Below are positions 26,470-34,898 of a stretch of 64,000 nucleotides of DNA, piece after piece. The DNA is taken from NCBI GenBank assembly GCA_036001245.1, contig DASYUL010000133.1:3756-67755 (forward strand). Reading direction: 5' to 3'. Under the pieces are notes generated by a model. That model was not told the DNA's origin, made no database searches, and saw nothing but the letters and a program-made list of their open reading frames with translations. Numbering within the stretch: the first letter of the stretch is position 1; every line of letters starts with the position of its first letter. A program made the translations under genes and the position numbers. Source of the DNA: Gp7-AA6 sp036001245. Lineage in GTDB: Bacteria; Acidobacteriota; Thermoanaerobaculia; UBA5066; Gp7-AA6.

Positions 26470-27213
26470 ATGCGCTATCTCATTCTTTCCGACATCCACT
26501 CGAACCAGGAGGCCCTGTCGGCCGTGCTCGCGCGCGCTCAGCGCCGGAAGTACGACCGCGTCGTGATCCTCGGCGACTTCGTCGGGTATGGAGCGGACCC
26601 GAACGCCGTCATCGAACGCGTCAATCGGATCCGGAAGCGCAAAGCGATGATCCGCGGGAATCACGACAAGGTCGTCTGCGGTCTCGACTCGGGCGACCTC
26701 TTCAACCCGGTCGCTCTGAAGGCGGCGCGCTGGACGACCGAGACGATCACGTCCTCGAGCCGCCGGTTCCTCGAGGAGTTGCCCGTGGGGCCGATGGAAG
26801 TCGACCGCGCGTTCGTCATCTGTCATGGGTCGCCGCGCGACGAAGACGCCTACATCTTCTCGGACTACGACGCCTACCTGAACTTCACCTTCTCCGACGC
26901 GAGCGTGTGCTTCTTTGGACACAGCCACATTCCTTCCGTTTTCGCGCTGCAGCCGCACGGGATCCGCGTGGACGTCGTCCGCGGCGACCGGGTGCGGATG
27001 CGCCTGAAACGCGACTGTCGTTACCTGATCAATCCCGGCTCGATCGGGCAGCCCCGGGACCGGAATCCCGATGCCTCGTTCGCCTTCTACGACAGCGATC
27101 AGCGCACCGTGACTTTCGAACGGGCCCGATACGACGTCGAGAAGGCGCGGGAGAAGATCCACTCCGCCGGACTGCCCGGGATGCTCGGCGACCGCCTGCT
27201 CATGGGGGCTTGA
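26470..27213 (+). CDS. Metallophosphoesterase (YfcE/MJ0936-like)
   Basis: A 247-residue calcineurin-like phosphoesterase. Metal motifs are in order: ILSDIHSNQEAL (DxH), ILGDFVGYGADP (GDxxGYG), IRGNHDKVV (GNHD), ICHGSPRDED and FFGHSHIPSVF (GHSH), then LINPGSIGQPRD. This is the pattern of small prokaryotic protein-serine/threonine-phosphatase-like or cyclic-nucleotide phosphodiesterase-like enzymes; the substrate is not predictable. It has no signal peptide. It ends 3 bases before the palindromic repeat. Confidence 0.92.
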   Translation: MRYLILSDIHSNQEALSAVLARAQRRKYDRVVILGDFVGYGADPNAVIERVNRIRKRKAMIRGNHDKVVCGLDSGDLFNPVALKAARWTTETITSSSRRFLEELPVGPMEVDRAFVICHGSPRDEDAYIFSDYDAYLNFTFSDASVCFFGHSHIPSVFALQPHGIRVDVVRGDRVRMRLKRDCRYLINPGSIGQPRDRNPDASFAFYDSDQRTVTFERARYDVEKAREKIHSAGLPGMLGDRLLMGA

Positions 27214-27216
27214 GGG

Positions 27217-27358
27217 GGGGTCAGGTCTCCATTTGCCACTTTGCCTCCGATCCTCAACAAACCAAACGGCAAAGGGGTACGTCTCGAAATAGACGTACCC
27301 CCCAGGTCAGGCGGATCAATGGTTTAGACCCGAAAGTGGTAAGTGGAGACCTGACCCC
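27217..27358. repeat. Palindromic REP/MITE-like element
   Basis: A 142-bp non-coding unit. Outer inverted repeats of 26 bp (27217-27242 and 27333-27358) match at 24 positions and begin GGGGTCAGGTCTCC. Inside is a perfect 11-bp hairpin at 27274-27284/27291-27301 (GGGGTACGTCT, loop CGAAAT). No transposase is encoded. A TATAAT (27359-27364) touches the right end, so the element may supply a promoter edge for the next gene. Confidence 0.8.
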
Positions 27359-27396
27359 TATAATTCGCGCTTTCCCTGGATAGAAAGGACGCGATC

Positions 27397-29454
27397 ATGA
27401 CTTCTCGACACACGTGGAGTCTTCTCGCAGCCGTGCTCGGCATCGCGGCACTCGTCCGCTGCGGCAGCGCACCGGCCACACCGGGCGCGTCTCTCCCGCC
27501 CACGGCGCCGCCCCGGACGTTCGCCACGCCCGCGCAAGCGGAAGGCGCGCTTCTCGAGCTCGAAGACCGCCGGGCGTTCGACGCGTCGACCCTGGAGTCG
27601 GCCGCGCGTTCGAACGATCCCGCCCTCCGCGCGCGCGGCGCCATCGCCCTCGGCCGCATCGGCGACGCGCGGGGTCGCCCCCTCCTCGTCCTCCTCCTCT
27701 CCGACCGAGATCCCGGCGTCCAGAGATCCGCCGCTTTCGGGAGCCAGGTCCTCGGCGACCCGACCTTGACGGCCGAGCTCATTCCTCTGCTGGCGAGCCG
27801 GGACGCGCCGGTCGTCGGAGCCGCCGCCCGGGCGATCGGGTTTCTGGCGCGCGGCGACGGCCAGGACGCGCTCGTCGCGGCCGTGGACACGACCGCCTCG
27901 CCCGAACCGCGCGCGACCATCCTGCGGTCGCTCTGGCGCTTCGCCGCGCCGGCGACGGAGCAGGCCGCGCTGCGATTCGCGAGCGATCCCGACGCGCGGG
28001 TCCGCTTCGCAGCAATCTACGCAATTGGTCGCAAACCGCTCGAGTCATCTCTTCCCGCGCTGACGGCGGCTCTCGCCGACAGCGACGCCGACATCGCGGC
28101 CTACGCGGCGCGCGCGCTCGGGGTTCTCGCGAAGAAGGAGTCTCTCGAGCCTCTGCTCGCGGCGCTGGACAGCGCAAAGCCGCCGCTCGTCACGAACGCG
28201 CTCGTGGCTCTCGAGACCGTGCTGGAGAAGAACGCCGGGACCGCCACGCGAAAGGAGCGCATCGCGCGCGTTCTCTCGCTGGCGGGGGACGCAAACCCGA
28301 ACATCGCGGTTCCGGCTCTCACGCTCGCCCGGCAGTTCGCCGGCGCCGACCGTGACGTGTTCCGGAGGCTGTGGTCGATCGCGACGACGGGAACCGGCCG
28401 GCGGCGCCAGGTTGCTCTGCTCTCGGTCGTCGCGGTGCTCCGCGAGAGCGACACCGTTCGGCCGGCCCTCGAGAACGCCGCCCGATCGCCGGAAGCTCCG
28501 CTCCGCGCGGCGGCCGCCGAGGCTCTCGGATATCTTCCGTTCGCGAAAGCGGGAACGCTGAGATCGAAGCTCGCGTCCGATCCCGATCCGCTCGTCCGGG
28601 GTGCGGTCCTCGCGGGCCTGCGGACGGCGGAAGCCGTCACCCAGAACCGCGCCCTCGTGCAGGCCGCGGCCAACGACGCGGACGCGGGAGTCCGGGCTTC
28701 CGCCGTCGAGGCGCTCACCCGCACGGGAGATCCGTCCGTGATCCCGCTGCTCTCGGAGACGCTCTCGAAGTCCGCGGGGATGCGCGAGCCCGACGTCGCG
28801 ATCGCAATCATCGCCGCGGCGGAGAAGCTGCGCTCGGAGTCGGGGGCCCGGCAGCTCGTGGAGGCGGCTTATCGCCACCCGAACCCGGTCGTTGCCCGCC
28901 TCGCCCGAAAGTCTCTTCTGCAGAACTTCCGCGCGGACCCGGCGACCTTTCCCGCGCCCGAGTTCAAGCCCGCCCGAAGCGCCGCGGACTACGTGTCGCT
29001 CCTGGCCGAGGCGAAGAAGCCCTGGGTGGCGACGGTCGAGACGCCGCGCGGCGCCTTCCGGATCCGGCTCGCGGGCGCGGCCGCGCCGATCACCGTGATG
29101 AATTTCGTGACGCTCGCCGAGCGGGGGTTCTTCAACGGGGTGCCCATTCACCGGGTGGTGCCGAATTTCGTGATTCAGGACGGCGATCCGACGGGGACCG
29201 GCAACGGCGGCCCGGGCTACGAGATCCGCGACGAGCTGAACTCGATCGAGTACTCTGAAGGCACCGTGGGGATGGCGCTTTCCGGGCCCGACACCGGCGG
29301 CAGCCAGTGGTTCGTGACCCACGCGCCGCAACCGCATCTCGACGGCATCTACACGGCGTTCGGCCAGGTCGTCGCCGGCCAGGACGTCGTCGAAAGAATC
29401 GAACAGGGAGATCGGATCACGCGGATCTCGGTCGCCGAGTTGCCGGCCCAATAG
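27397..29454 (+). CDS. HEAT-repeat protein with C-terminal cyclophilin-type PPIase
   Basis: 685 residues. The N-terminus has a signal-like helix (WSLLAAVLGIAALVRC) with a cysteine at residue 22 that could be lipidated, although the lipobox is poor. Residues of about 50-510 are alpha-helical HEAT/armadillo repeats, each near 30 residues (ALRARGAIALGRIGDARGRP, VRFAAIYAIGRKPLESSLPA). The C-terminal part, from about 540, is a cyclophilin: NFVTLAERGFFNGVPIHRVV, FVIQDGDPTGTGNGGPGYEI, GTVGMALSGPDTGGSQWFVT and YTAFGQVVAGQDVVERIEQG. It is probably an envelope protein-folding factor with a large protein-binding scaffold. Confidence 0.92.
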   Translation: MTSRHTWSLLAAVLGIAALVRCGSAPATPGASLPPTAPPRTFATPAQAEGALLELEDRRAFDASTLESAARSNDPALRARGAIALGRIGDARGRPLLVLLLSDRDPGVQRSAAFGSQVLGDPTLTAELIPLLASRDAPVVGAAARAIGFLARGDGQDALVAAVDTTASPEPRATILRSLWRFAAPATEQAALRFASDPDARVRFAAIYAIGRKPLESSLPALTAALADSDADIAAYAARALGVLAKKESLEPLLAALDSAKPPLVTNALVALETVLEKNAGTATRKERIARVLSLAGDANPNIAVPALTLARQFAGADRDVFRRLWSIATTGTGRRRQVALLSVVAVLRESDTVRPALENAARSPEAPLRAAAAEALGYLPFAKAGTLRSKLASDPDPLVRGAVLAGLRTAEAVTQNRALVQAAANDADAGVRASAVEALTRTGDPSVIPLLSETLSKSAGMREPDVAIAIIAAAEKLRSESGARQLVEAAYRHPNPVVARLARKSLLQNFRADPATFPAPEFKPARSAADYVSLLAEAKKPWVATVETPRGAFRIRLAGAAAPITVMNFVTLAERGFFNGVPIHRVVPNFVIQDGDPTGTGNGGPGYEIRDELNSIEYSEGTVGMALSGPDTGGSQWFVTHAPQPHLDGIYTAFGQVVAGQDVVERIEQGDRITRISVAELPAQ

Positions 29455-29467
29455 CCTCGTCTCGCTC

Positions 29468-29629
29468 GTGTATCTTCTCTCTCGCGCGCTCCAGTTCACG
29501 GGACTGGTCGTCACGGGAGTCGCGTTCTTCGACGGCGTGCTCGCGGGAAACGTGCGGCGCGAGCTCGTGCTGCTCGTGGCAGGCGCCGCTCTCTTCTTCG
29601 TCGGGCGATGGCTCCACGCGAGAAGGTGA
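29468..29629 (+). CDS. Small two-helix membrane protein
   Basis: A 53-residue reading frame from GTG 29468, filling the gap between the cyclophilin and the dehydrogenase. It contains two hydrophobic helices (FTGLVVTGVAFFDGVLAG and LVLLVAGAALFFVGRWL) separated by the charged NVRRE, and ends in a basic HARR. This pattern is unlike chance out-of-frame translation. No family is recognised. Confidence 0.6.
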   Translation: MYLLSRALQFTGLVVTGVAFFDGVLAGNVRRELVLLVAGAALFFVGRWLHARR

Positions 29630-29667
29630 CTCCCGATGCTAGACTCGCCGGCTCCGACTCGAAGGAG

Positions 29668-29699
29668 GCGGGTGCAGGCCCGCAGGGCCTGTCCCCGCG
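29668..29699 (-). repeat. 32-bp GC-rich dispersed repeat, copy 2
   Basis: Reverse-orientation copy of 2721-2752 with two mismatches. It lies just upstream of the dehydrogenase SD, between two genes. Confidence 0.7.
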
Positions 29700-29718
29700 A
29701 CGTTCACAGGGAGGCCCT

Positions 29719-30753
29719 TTGGCGACTCGTTCCGACGAAGAGTTCCGCGTCGCGGCTTCGGACGAGCCCGCTCTCGAGAATCTCGCCGCCGCGGGGGTCG
29801 TTCTCGCGACCCGGGCTCTCCCCGAGCCCTCGCTCTCGATGCTGCTGCCGGAATACGAGGTCCGCATCCTCGGCTACACCCCCAACGAGCACGAGCTCGC
29901 CGCGGAGGTCGGCGACGTCGACGCGTTGATCACTCTCGTCAGCGATCCCGTGACGGAGTCGGTCCTCCGCGCGGGGCAGAAGCTCAAGATCGTCGCGAAC
30001 TACGCGGTCGGAGTGAACAACATCGACCGCGCCGCCGCGGCCGCGCGCGGGATCGTGGTCACGAACACCCCAGGCGTGCTGACCGACGCGACCGCCGATT
30101 TGACGCTCGCCCTGATCCTCGCGCTCGCGCGCCGGGTCGTCGAGGGGGACCGGATGGTCCGGGGAGGGAGGTTCGCCGGGTGGGCGCCGGACCTGCTCCT
30201 CGGGCGCGAGCTCAAGGGAAAGGTGCTGGGGATCGTGGGGCCCGGCCGCATCGGCCGGGCGGTGGCGCGGCGGGCAAGGGCGTTCGGGATGACGGTCATC
30301 GCCTTCGGCCGCTCGGCGCGGGCCGACGACGACCCCGACGACCCTCCACGCGTCTCCTTCGACGAGCTGCTCCGGCGATCGGACGTGATCTCGCTCCACG
30401 TGCCGCTGAACGACGACACGCGCAATCTCTTCGGCCGCGAGACCTTCCTGCGGATGAAACCCGGCAGCCTGATCATCAACACCGCGCGCGGCGGCCTGAT
30501 CGACGAGGCCGCTCTCGTTGCCGCGCTCGAGTCGGGACTGGTGGGCGGCGCGGCACTCGACGTCTACGAGAACGAGCCGGCCGTTCTCCCGGCGCTCCTC
30601 GACAGCGACCGGGTCGTGCTCATGCCGCACGCGGGGAGCGCCACGACGGAGACGCGCCGCGAGATGGCTCGAATGGTCGTCGAGGACGTCCGGCGCGTTC
30701 TCTCCGGGGAGAAGCCGCTGCGGGCGGTCTCGCCCGAGTCGGCCAAGCGATGA
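29719..30753 (+). CDS. D-isomer-specific 2-hydroxyacid dehydrogenase (glyoxylate/hydroxypyruvate reductase-like)
   Basis: A 344-residue NAD(P)-dependent enzyme of the GyaR/D-glycerate dehydrogenase type. The catalytic and substrate residues lie in ANYAVGVNNIDRAAAAARG, the cofactor loop in LGIVGPGRIGRAVARRA, the catalytic arginine in INTARGGLIDE, and the acid and histidine in ALDVYENEP and LMPHAGSATTETR. TTG 29719 follows GGGAGG and is preferred over longer starts that include the repeat. Its stop overlaps the next start (ATGA). Confidence 0.93.
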   Translation: MATRSDEEFRVAASDEPALENLAAAGVVLATRALPEPSLSMLLPEYEVRILGYTPNEHELAAEVGDVDALITLVSDPVTESVLRAGQKLKIVANYAVGVNNIDRAAAAARGIVVTNTPGVLTDATADLTLALILALARRVVEGDRMVRGGRFAGWAPDLLLGRELKGKVLGIVGPGRIGRAVARRARAFGMTVIAFGRSARADDDPDDPPRVSFDELLRRSDVISLHVPLNDDTRNLFGRETFLRMKPGSLIINTARGGLIDEAALVAALESGLVGGAALDVYENEPAVLPALLDSDRVVLMPHAGSATTETRREMARMVVEDVRRVLSGEKPLRAVSPESAKR

Positions 30754-31088
30754 GACGCAGACCGCGCAGCGGTTTCAGCCCGATCGACGCCGCCGCCGAC
30801 GGCGTGCTGCGCCGGATGTCCTCCGGAGAAAGCGCTCTTCTCTGGATCCGCGCGCGGTGGCCGCGCATCGTGGGAGAACCGCTCTCGCGCAAGATCGCGC
30901 CCGCCGAGCTCGCCGGCCGCCGACTGACCCTCTCTCTCCTCGATCCCGCGTGGCGAAAGCCGATCGAGGCCGCGCTGCCCGAGCTCGAGCGGCGTCTCGC
31001 CGTCGAGCTGCCGGGCGTGCGGCCCAGGGTCCACTTACGGGAGGCGGGAGACGGCAGACGGGAAACGAGAAGAGAACAAGGGCTTTGA
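30750..31088 (+). CDS. DUF721 (DciA-like) protein
   Basis: 112 residues. The core, ALLWIRARWPRIVGEPLSRK and APAELAGRRLTLSLLDPAWR, followed by LPELERRLAVELPG, is the DUF721/DciA KH-like domain. DciA proteins load the replicative helicase in bacteria lacking DnaC/DnaI. Many DUF721 proteins are uncharacterised, so the helicase role is inference. The C-terminal REAGDGRRETRREQG is encoded by heptamer repeat DNA (31037-31071). It overlaps both neighbours by 4 bases. Confidence 0.85.
   Translation: MRRRPRSGFSPIDAAADGVLRRMSSGESALLWIRARWPRIVGEPLSRKIAPAELAGRRLTLSLLDPAWRKPIEAALPELERRLAVELPGVRPRVHLREAGDGRRETRREQGL
31037..31071 (+). repeat. Five-unit heptamer array inside the DUF721 3-prime end
   Basis: ACGGGAG GCGGGAG ACGGCAG ACGGGAA ACGAGAA in exact 7-bp register. 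It is translated as the arginine-rich end of the DUF721 protein. Confidence 0.85.
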
Positions 31089-31387
31089 CGCGACTCCCCG
31101 CCTTCGCGCGGGCGGTTGCGGGCGGGATCGACATCGACGTCAAGGTCGTCCCGGGAGCCTCTCGGTCGGAAGTCGTCGGCCCGCTCGGAAATCGGTTGAA
31201 GGTTCGAGTCGCCGCGCCTCCGGAAGGCGGTCGGGCGAACCGCGCGGTGGTCGATCTCCTGAGAGAGTGGCTCGGCGTCCGCGATCTCGAGATCATCGCG
31301 GGTGCATCCAGTCGGGAAAAAACCGTTCGAGTATCCGGGCTATCCGTGATTCCCGAGTCGCTCTCCAAAGTCGCGTCGGAATCGTGA
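31085..31387 (+). CDS. DUF167 (YggU-like) protein
   Basis: 100 residues from TTG 31085, overlapping the DUF721 stop (TTGA). The domain reads IDVKVVPGASRSEVVGPLGN, LKVRVAAPPEGGRANRAVVD, LLREWLGV and EIIAGASSREKTVRVSG, a complete DUF167 fold. The function of the family is unknown. Confidence 0.92.
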   Translation: MTRLPAFARAVAGGIDIDVKVVPGASRSEVVGPLGNRLKVRVAAPPEGGRANRAVVDLLREWLGVRDLEIIAGASSREKTVRVSGLSVIPESLSKVASES

Positions 31388-31431
31388 GCGGGAGAGCGCC
31401 GGCTGAACGGCGGGCTTTCTCTTGCGGGTGA

Positions 31432-32739
31432 TCAGGCGTACAGCCCGCGCACCATCGTGTCGTGCGCGACCCGCGAGATCCCGAGCATGTACGCCGCGAT
31501 GCGGAAGCTGACGTTGTACTTTTCCGCCATCGATCGCACGTCGTGGAACGACTGGACCATGATGTCTTCCATCCGCTCGTTGACCTCGGACTCACGCCAG
31601 AAGAAGCCCGCGCGGTCCTGGACCCACTCGAAATAGGAGACGGTGACGCCGCCGGCGTTCGCGAGGATGTCCGGGACGACGAGAACGCCCTTCTTGTTCA
31701 GGATTTCGTCGGCGCGCTGCGTCGTCGGCCCGTTGGCGCCCTCGACGATGATCTTCGCCTTGATGTTCGGAGCGTTTCGCCCGCGAATCTGGTTCTCGTT
31801 GGCGGCGGGGATGAGGATGTCGCAGTCGAGCTCGAGGAGGTCTGCGTTCCCGACCTTCTCGACGCCGGGAAGCCCCTCGAATGTGCGGTTCCTTTCGTAG
31901 TGGGAGATGACCGCGGGGATGTCGAGCCCGGCCGGGTTGAAGATTCCGCCCTGGATGTCGGAGACCGCCAGCACCTTCGCACCCGCCTCGTGGCACATAC
32001 GCGCCGCGATCGAGCCGACGTTTCCGAAGCCCTGCACGACGACCCGGCTGCCCGCCAGCGTCAGGCCCTTCAACGGGGCGGCTTCCCGCGCGATCAGCAT
32101 GAGACCGCGTCCCGTCGCCTCGACCCTTCCCCGGGAACCGCCGAGAGTCAGCGGCTTGCCCGTGACGACCGAGGTGACGGTGTGGCGCGCGTGCATCGAG
32201 TAGGTGTCCATGATCCACGCCATCGTCTGGGGGTTCGTTCCCATGTCCGGCGCGGGCACGTCCTTTTCGGGACCGATCAGGTCCATGATCTCCGCCGTGT
32301 ACCGCCGGGTGATCCGTTCGAGCTCACCGCGAGAGAGGTTCGCGGGGTCGCAGATCACCCCCCCTTTCGCGCCGCCGAACGGGATGTTCACCACCGCGCA
32401 CTTCCACGTCATCCATGCCGAGAGCGCGCGCACCTCGTCGAGCGTGACGTTCTTGTCGAAACGAATTCCTCCCTTTCCGGGACCGCGCGCGATGTTGTGG
32501 AGCACCCGGTAGCCGACGAAGACCTCGATGTGGCCGTCGTCCATGATGATCGGGATCGAGACCTTGGTCTCGCGGACCGGCTCCCGGAGGACTTTGTAGA
32601 GTCCGGGGTCGAGACCCAGCTTCTGGGCCGCGACGTCGAACCGGGACATCATCTCGTCGAAGGGGTTGACGCTGTCGACTCCCGTCGGCAGGGTTGTCGT
32701 CGTCAGCCGGGGGAGCTCCTGTTCCGCGACTTCGTCCAC
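31432..32739 (-). CDS. gdhA: Glu/Leu/Phe/Val dehydrogenase, glutamate dehydrogenase type
   Basis: A 435-residue enzyme that interconverts glutamate and 2-oxoglutarate. It shows GPGKGGIRFDKNVTLDEVRA, WKCAVVNIPFGGAKGG with the catalytic lysine region, PAPDMGTNPQTMAWIMD, the cofactor loop VVVQGFGNVGSIAA, and PAANENQI with IVEGANGPTT. Hexameric NAD-type GDHs have this length. The GTG at 32739 has AGGAGG about 10 bases upstream. It is divergent from the ECF sigma gene. Cofactor preference cannot be read with confidence. Confidence 0.95.
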   Translation of the reverse strand: MDEVAEQELPRLTTTTLPTGVDSVNPFDEMMSRFDVAAQKLGLDPGLYKVLREPVRETKVSIPIIMDDGHIEVFVGYRVLHNIARGPGKGGIRFDKNVTLDEVRALSAWMTWKCAVVNIPFGGAKGGVICDPANLSRGELERITRRYTAEIMDLIGPEKDVPAPDMGTNPQTMAWIMDTYSMHARHTVTSVVTGKPLTLGGSRGRVEATGRGLMLIAREAAPLKGLTLAGSRVVVQGFGNVGSIAARMCHEAGAKVLAVSDIQGGIFNPAGLDIPAVISHYERNRTFEGLPGVEKVGNADLLELDCDILIPAANENQIRGRNAPNIKAKIIVEGANGPTTQRADEILNKKGVLVVPDILANAGGVTVSYFEWVQDRAGFFWRESEVNERMEDIMVQSFHDVRSMAEKYNVSFRIAAYMLGISRVAHDTMVRGLYA

Positions 32740-32810
32740 GGCCTTCAGTCCTCCTGCGAGATGCCGGCCTTCGCTAAAATGGGCCTCGGATTGTATCCCA
32801 CCGTGTCGAC

Positions 32811-33440
32811 GTGACGGCGCGAGTCGGGGGATCTGACCCCCTTCGGGGGGGAGACCCTCACGGATTCGACCCCGCCGACGACTCGGAGCTCGTCCGCGGA
32901 ATCCTCGCGGGAGACGAGGCGCTCTTCTCGATCCTCGTCCGGCGCTACCAGACGCGCGTGGTCGCTCACGTCACGCGGATGGTCGGGAGTCGGGAAGACG
33001 CTTTCGACCTCGCTCAGGAGATCTTCCTGAAGGTCTTCCAGGCGCTCGATCGCTACAACCCGGAGTTCAAGTTCTCGACCTGGCTCTTCCGGATCGCGGG
33101 CAACGCCGCAATCGACCACCTCCGAAAGCGCCGTCCCCGGACCGTTCCTCTCGAGATCCCGGATCCCGAGAGCCGGTCGGGCGTCTCAGCGATCGAGCAC
33201 GAGAGCCCCGGCCTCGATCCGTACGCCGACTTGAGGAACGTCGAGAGGGGGGAAGCGATCTCCCGGGCCATCGCGGACCTGCCGCCCGAGTTTCGCGAGC
33301 TCATCACCCTGCGCCACTTCGGAGGGCTGTCGTACGAGGAGATCGCCCGGGTGAAGAACATGCCCCTCGGGACGGTCAAGAACAAACTCTTTCGTGCCAG
33401 AGTCGTATTGAAGGAACGGTTGGCTGGAGAGTTGTCGTGA
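32811..33440 (+). CDS. ECF RNA polymerase sigma factor
   Basis: 209 residues. Region 2 is about 28-100: LVRRYQTRVVAHVTRMVGSR, DAFDLAQEIFLKVFQALDRY, then FSTWLFRIAGNAAIDHLRKR. Region 4 is about 150-205: AISRAIADLPPEFRELITLR, GGLSYEEIARVKNMPLGTVK. The first 25 residues are glycine-rich and are encoded by a hairpin-like CCCCCTTCGGGGGGG; no better start is visible, so GTG 32811 stands. The stop overlaps the next gene, which encodes a likely anti-sigma factor. TAAAAT at 32775 is a possible -10. Confidence 0.93.
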   Translation: MTARVGGSDPLRGGDPHGFDPADDSELVRGILAGDEALFSILVRRYQTRVVAHVTRMVGSREDAFDLAQEIFLKVFQALDRYNPEFKFSTWLFRIAGNAAIDHLRKRRPRTVPLEIPDPESRSGVSAIEHESPGLDPYADLRNVERGEAISRAIADLPPEFRELITLRHFGGLSYEEIARVKNMPLGTVKNKLFRARVVLKERLAGELS

Positions 33441-33997
33441 ACCTTTGTCCGCGCCCGTTGGACCCGATCGACGCCGAAGCGGTGGCTTCGGGCGCCGAAC
33501 CCCCGTTCGCGGCGGACGCGGCCGTCCACGCGGCCGCCTGCGCCAGCTGTGGGGCGGCGGTCGAGCGCGCGAGCGGCCTCCTGCGGGCCCTGGAGGGGCT
33601 TTCGCAGGAGGCGCTGCCGGTTCCCGACCTCGCCGGCCGCGTAACCCGGCTTCGGACGTTCTCGCGCCGGGAGCGCCGGACTTACGCCCTCTGGCGGGCT
33701 CCGGTCCTCCTTTCGGGAGGGCTCGCCGCCGCGGGGCTCGCGCTCCTCGTTGCACCCGCGCTGACCGCGGGGGAGCAGGCCGGTCTCGGGGCGGCAGCGC
33801 TCGCGCCGCTCCTCGCTTTTGTCCGCTCGCTCGGCCGCTGGGCGTTCGACCTCGCTCGCGTCACGCCGCCGGCGCTGGACGCCCTGGCCGAGGCGCTCCG
33901 CGAGGAACGCTCGCTCGGTCTCGTGACGCTCCTTCTCCTCGCGCCCACGGCGTTCGGGCTCACGCGGGTGTTCGCCCGGGCGCGAAGCCGCCATTGA
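33437..33997 (+). CDS. Probable anti-sigma factor, membrane protein
   Basis: 186 residues starting MNLCPRPLDPIDAEAVASG. An HxxxCxxC motif (HAAACASC, near residue 35) resembles the zinc-binding anti-sigma core. Two hydrophobic stretches follow (PVLLSGGLAAAGLALLVAPA and LGLVTLLLLAPTAFGLTRVF). The GTG overlaps the sigma stop, and such coupling is typical of sigma/anti-sigma pairs. No sequence-level family is certain. Confidence 0.7.
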   Translation: MNLCPRPLDPIDAEAVASGAEPPFAADAAVHAAACASCGAAVERASGLLRALEGLSQEALPVPDLAGRVTRLRTFSRRERRTYALWRAPVLLSGGLAAAGLALLVAPALTAGEQAGLGAAALAPLLAFVRSLGRWAFDLARVTPPALDALAEALREERSLGLVTLLLLAPTAFGLTRVFARARSRH

Positions 33998-34851
33998 CGA
34001 TTCGGGCGGCCATCGCGGCGCTCACGCTTCTCTTCGCCTCCGCAGCCGTCGCTTCGCCCACCGGAATCTCGTCCGTCGGACGCGACGTCGTCGTCTCGGA
34101 GAAGGTGCCCGGTCGCGTCGTCGCCGTTGCCGCCGACGTCCGGATCGAGAACGCCGTCGCAGGCGACGTCATCGTCTGGGGAGGCGACGTCTCGTTCGGT
34201 CCCGCCGGATCCGTCGCGGGGAACCTCTTCGTCGTCGGTGGAACGGTCCGCGACGTTCCCGGCCGCGCGCTGCCCGTCGCGGGAACGATCGCGACGCCCG
34301 GCACTCTTCTCCAGATCTATCTCGCCGAGATGAAGACAGCGCCGTGGGAACCGGGCGCGCTGTCGCCGGTCGTCTGGGGCCTCCGTCTCCTCGCGCTCTC
34401 GGCGTGGCTCGCGATCGCGACGGCGCTCCTCTACTTTTTCGGGTCTCCGCTCTCGCGCGCGGCAGAGCGCGCGGAATCGAACTGGACGGCGGCGCTCACG
34501 GCGGGTGTGCTCGGCGTTCTCACGATCTTCCTCGCGGCCGCCGCGGCTCTTGCTCTGCTTCCCTCCAGCCTCGCGGTCCCAGTCGCGCTCGCCCTCGGCG
34601 CCGCGGCCGTCGCCGCGAAGGTCTTCGGCATGGGCGCGCTCTTCCTTCTTCTCGGACAGAAACTCCTCGAGAGCTTCTCTCCGGCGCGTCGGCCGGCGGC
34701 GCTCGCCCTGGGGTTCGCGGTCCTGGGCGGGCTCTCTCTCCTTCCGATTGCCGGAGCGATCGTATGGAGCGCGGCGTCCGTTGCCGCGGTCGGGGTGGCG
34801 TTCGTATCGCGATTCGGCTCTCCTCGATTCCGCGTCGCGCTCGCCGCCTGA
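33994..34851 (+). CDS. Polymer-forming/bactofilin-like exported domain with membrane helices
   Basis: 285 residues from TTG 33994, overlapping the anti-sigma stop. A signal peptide (AIAALTLLFASAAVA) precedes a short beta-helix-like region (VGRDVVVSEKVPGRVVAVAA, VAGDVIVWGGDVSFGPAGSV, GNLFVVGGTV) of the polymer-forming type. The second half holds about five transmembrane helices. It is the third gene of the ECF module, so it is a likely target or effector of this envelope-stress pathway. Function unknown. Confidence 0.75.
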   Translation: MTIRAAIAALTLLFASAAVASPTGISSVGRDVVVSEKVPGRVVAVAADVRIENAVAGDVIVWGGDVSFGPAGSVAGNLFVVGGTVRDVPGRALPVAGTIATPGTLLQIYLAEMKTAPWEPGALSPVVWGLRLLALSAWLAIATALLYFFGSPLSRAAERAESNWTAALTAGVLGVLTIFLAAAAALALLPSSLAVPVALALGAAAVAAKVFGMGALFLLLGQKLLESFSPARRPAALALGFAVLGGLSLLPIAGAIVWSAASVAAVGVAFVSRFGSPRFRVALAA

Positions 34852-34861
34852 GCCGCCCCGG

Positions 34862-34890
34862 TTGATCCGGGCGCCTGTGGGCAATAGAGT
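34862..34890 (+). promoter_or_regulatory. Candidate promoter for hbd
   Basis: TTGATC (34862-34867), a 17-bp spacer and TAGAGT (34885-34890), ending 8 bases before the ATG. There is no SD, so this fits leaderless transcription. Confidence 0.5.
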
Positions 34891-34898
34891 CGGCCCGG

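Noticed and set aside
27274..27301. Perfect hairpin as a rho-independent terminator
   Set aside because: No U-tract follows; it is centred in a larger inverted-repeat element, which explains it better.
33994..34851. Third ECF-module gene as a true bactofilin
   Set aside because: The beta-helix part is short and exported and is followed by several membrane helices, unlike cytoplasmic bactofilins.
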